Part shown: in pieces, positions 14,546-16,476 of the stretch
Layout of the letters: every line of letters starts with the position of its first letter
Numbering within the stretch: the first letter of the stretch is position 1
Assembly (NCBI GenBank): GCA_913056285.1
Contig: CAJXNE010000026.1
Span: 1 to 16,476 of the forward strand
Source of the DNA: an uncultured Zetaproteobacteria bacterium
GTDB lineage: Bacteria; Pseudomonadota; Zetaproteobacteria; Mariprofundales; Mariprofundaceae
DNA: 16,476 bases
Direction: 5' to 3'
Translations under genes and position numbers: made by a program
Notes under the pieces: model-generated
What the model saw: the letters and a program-made list of their open reading frames with translations, nothing else
Told to the model about the DNA's origin: nothing
The model's database searches: none

Positions 14546-15697
14546 TTATAACGGTTTGGATACCGGGTATGAGCCCAATACCTTGATGAAACCGCCCGGT
14601 TTGGCCTGAATTTCGGCAATTGATTGGGCGACATCCGCATCATCCCGGTGCCCCTGCACATCAGCGAAGAATACATACTCCCACAGTTTTTTCTTCGAGG
14701 GGCGCGATTCAATGCGTGTCAGGCCGATGCCGCGCTTGGCAAAGCATGTAATCAGTGAATGCAGCGCGCCCGGCTCATCCTTGATCGACATCACCAGCGA
14801 CGTTTTGTCTTCGCCGGATGCTGGCGAATCATGCTGACCAATGACAAAGAAACGGGTGGTGTTATCGTGAAAATCTTCCACATTGCGCTGCACCAGAGGC
14901 AGTCCGGATTGATCAACAATCGAGTATGGCCCGATCACGGCGCACTTCTGCCAGTCCAGCGCACCACTGTTATTCTCTTTGGCTTCATCGACCATGCGGG
15001 CAGCGCGAATCGTGGATGAAGCATCCATTAACTGGGCATTCGGGATGTGCGCAGCCAACCAGTTGCGACATTGCCCCAGCGGTTGCGGATGTGAAATCAC
15101 TACTTCGACATCATCCAGGTTTTCCGCATAAGTGAACAAATGATGATGAATCGACAACTGAATTTCAGCGCAGATAAAAATATCACGCTCCATATCGGCG
15201 AACAGATCCAGCGTCGGCGTTACCGCGCCTTCAAATGCATTTTCCACTGGTACCACGCCGTAGGTGGCGCGCCCTGATTCCACTTCGTCAAAGACCATCT
15301 CCAGTGAACTACAAGCCAGATAGATCGGTGTAGCGCCAAACTGGCGCGTGGCTGCTGTGTGGCTGAATGTGCCGTCAGGGCCGAGATAGGCAACCGTCAT
15401 CGGATGTTCGAGCGCCAGACAAGCACCGATAATTTCGCGATAGATGCCATGAATGGCTTCATCGGGGATTTTAGTCTGATGATCAGAGGCGGCCGCATCT
15501 GCATTGCGCGCCAGTACGCGACGAATAATTGAAGCCTCGCGACTGGGCACATAAAACGGCGCATTGCCGCGATCGTGTTTATGCTCGCCTACTTCAGATG
15601 CCAGACGAGCGCGCTTGCGGATCAGCTCCAACATTTCATCATCAACTGCATCAATTGCAGTTCTGAGTTTGTTTAATTTCGCTTCCAGATCAGCCAT
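14546..15697 (-). CDS. pheA: Chorismate mutase / prephenate dehydratase (P-protein)
   Basis: Bifunctional enzyme that converts chorismate to prephenate and then phenylpyruvate for phenylalanine. The 383-aa protein has an N-terminal AroQ chorismate mutase (about 1-92, with LRTAIDAVDDEMLELIRKRA). A prephenate dehydratase domain spans about 99-285, with YLGPDGTFS (104-112) and the catalytic TTRF (280-283). A C-terminal ACT regulatory domain (about 297-375) has GALHSLI and ESRPSK, implying feedback inhibition by phenylalanine. ATG 15697 is the only start that keeps the whole mutase helix, although no clear ribosome site precedes it. The product feeds the neighbouring hisC aminotransferase. Confidence 0.96.
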   Translation of the reverse strand: MADLEAKLNKLRTAIDAVDDEMLELIRKRARLASEVGEHKHDRGNAPFYVPSREASIIRRVLARNADAAASDHQTKIPDEAIHGIYREIIGACLALEHPMTVAYLGPDGTFSHTAATRQFGATPIYLACSSLEMVFDEVESGRATYGVVPVENAFEGAVTPTLDLFADMERDIFICAEIQLSIHHHLFTYAENLDDVEVVISHPQPLGQCRNWLAAHIPNAQLMDASSTIRAARMVDEAKENNSGALDWQKCAVIGPYSIVDQSGLPLVQRNVEDFHDNTTRFFVIGQHDSPASGEDKTSLVMSIKDEPGALHSLITCFAKRGIGLTRIESRPSKKKLWEYVFFADVQGHRDDADVAQSIAEIQAKPGGFIKVLGSYPVSKPL

Positions 15698-15751
15698 GCC
15701 AGCACGCTAGCAGCAGCTTAAGCGTCAAGCCATAATCCAAGAACCGACAGC

Positions 15752-15771
15752 AAAGCATACGAGTGCTTTTT
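15752..15771 (+). terminator. Small hairpin with T-run between xseA and pheA
   Basis: AAAGCA (15752-15757) and TGCTTT (15764-15769) form a 6-bp stem with a 6-base loop, and five T's end it on the + strand. Terminator polarity is opposite to the flanking genes, and the stem is weak. The rest of the 73-base gap (15698-15770) shows no convincing pheA promoter. Confidence 0.25.
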
Positions 15772-16476
15772 CATGGCGAGTCTACGGCATTGACGGTGGT
15801 GTTGGCTGTACCATCGCGGAAACGTATTTGCATGCCATCTCCCGGCCTCAGTCCAGCGACACGGGTGATTAATTGACCATCGGGGCTCAGCGCCATGCTG
15901 TAACCGCGTTCCAATACCTGGCCCGGGTCGAGTTCCCGGAGCTTGCTGTACAGGACAATCAGTTGCTGGCGTTTTGACTGCATGTGCTGGTGCTGCATAT
16001 TCAGTCGGGTCGTGATATTGGTCAGTGAGCGTCGCTGCTGTTGCAGCGATATAATCATATCCTGATGTAAGCGGCTGCTTTCGCTGGCCTGTAACAGGCG
16101 CTGCTGTTGCAGGCGCTGAACCGGCTGTAACGGCATGAGACGTTTCTGCAGTCGGCGGAGCGGAATATGGCCGTTTTTTAGATTCAGATGGGCGGCATGT
16201 GTGAGGCTGGATTGTATCTGTTCGATTTGGTGATGCCGGGCATCGGCGCGTCGCTGCCATGCATGGATTTGACGTTGCGCCAGCGCCTCATGATTTCGGC
16301 GGCTTTGAGAGGACTGCTGTCTGAGCATGTGGCGGAGCGTTGCCAGCTTGGGCAGGCGTTTGCGCAGTTCCTCTTTGGATGGGCAACAGAGTTCCGCCGC
16401 ATTCGATGGCGTGGCGGCGCGCACATCGGCAGCCAGATCGGCCAGCGTCGTATCGATTTCATGGCCGATGCCGGAG
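15771..16476 (-). CDS. xseA: Exodeoxyribonuclease VII large subunit, C-terminal part
   Basis: Large subunit of the single-strand-specific exonuclease VII. The 5' part lies beyond the window; the visible 234 codons are about half of a typical XseA and the frame is open to the edge. The family segment GHEIDTTLADLAADVRAATPSNAAEL lies at the very start. A long Gln/Arg-rich coiled-coil region follows, and then the C-terminal motif LDPGQVLERGYSMALSPDG with GLRPGDGMQIRFRDG. The strand is the same as pheA, with a 73-base gap. Co-transcription is possible but not shown. Confidence 0.92.
   Translation of the reverse strand, partial: SGIGHEIDTTLADLAADVRAATPSNAAELCCPSKEELRKRLPKLATLRHMLRQQSSQSRRNHEALAQRQIHAWQRRADARHHQIEQIQSSLTHAAHLNLKNGHIPLRRLQKRLMPLQPVQRLQQQRLLQASESSRLHQDMIISLQQQRRSLTNITTRLNMQHQHMQSKRQQLIVLYSKLRELDPGQVLERGYSMALSPDGQLITRVAGLRPGDGMQIRFRDGTANTTVNAVDSP

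Noticed and set aside
15718..16260. 180-codon minus-strand frame overlapping xseA
   Set aside because: A Thr/Pro-rich shadow; the xseA frame has conserved motifs at both ends.

Overview
The window looks like the chromosome of a Gram-negative proteobacterium with roughly balanced base composition. It carries lapA-lapB, which belongs to lipopolysaccharide control, and a run of genes (pheA-hisC-tyrA-aroA-cmk-rpsA-ihfB) whose order I know from Pseudomonas-type gammaproteobacteria. Zetaproteobacteria (Mariprofundus-like) is my best guess within the phylum, but I cannot verify this from sequence alone.

Left part, about 1-3490. A tRNA-Asn(GUU) runs leftward off the window edge, with its own promoter. 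Divergent from it, on the + strand, lies a two-gene signalling unit: a membrane-anchored CHASE2-TPR-Ser/Thr protein kinase and an overlapping PP2C phosphatase, an antagonistic pair. It converges with a 1-base gap on everything to its right.

Right part, about 3489-16476. All genes are on the minus strand, so transcription runs from right to left. In order of transcription: xseA (partial), pheA, a GxxExxY nuclease-fold gene, hisC, tyrA, aroA, cmk, rpsA, ihfB, lapA, lapB, pyrF, dgt, and a PGPGW-family membrane protein. pheA, hisC, tyrA and aroA carry out phenylalanine/tyrosine synthesis plus the shikimate-pathway step that feeds it. cmk, pyrF and dgt act in nucleotide metabolism. rpsA and ihfB encode ribosomal protein S1 and IHF beta. 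Several junctions overlap by 1-4 bases (tyrA/aroA, lapA/lapB, lapB/pyrF, pyrF/dgt), which suggests translational coupling.

The accessory signal lies around hisC. Both hisC junctions are filled by repeat DNA. Between pheA and hisC is a 448-bp element: a 123-codon GxxExxY (PD-(D/E)xK fold) gene bounded by inverted repeats of 30 bp (29/30 identical) built on a 9-bp period. One arm ends at the hisC start and supplies its likely ribosome binding site. Between hisC and tyrA lies a solo copy of the same repeat plus a second repeat with a 10-bp period. A second oddity is rpsA: a normal six-domain S1 protein is preceded by about 117 acidic, low-complexity residues that include six tandem pentapeptides.
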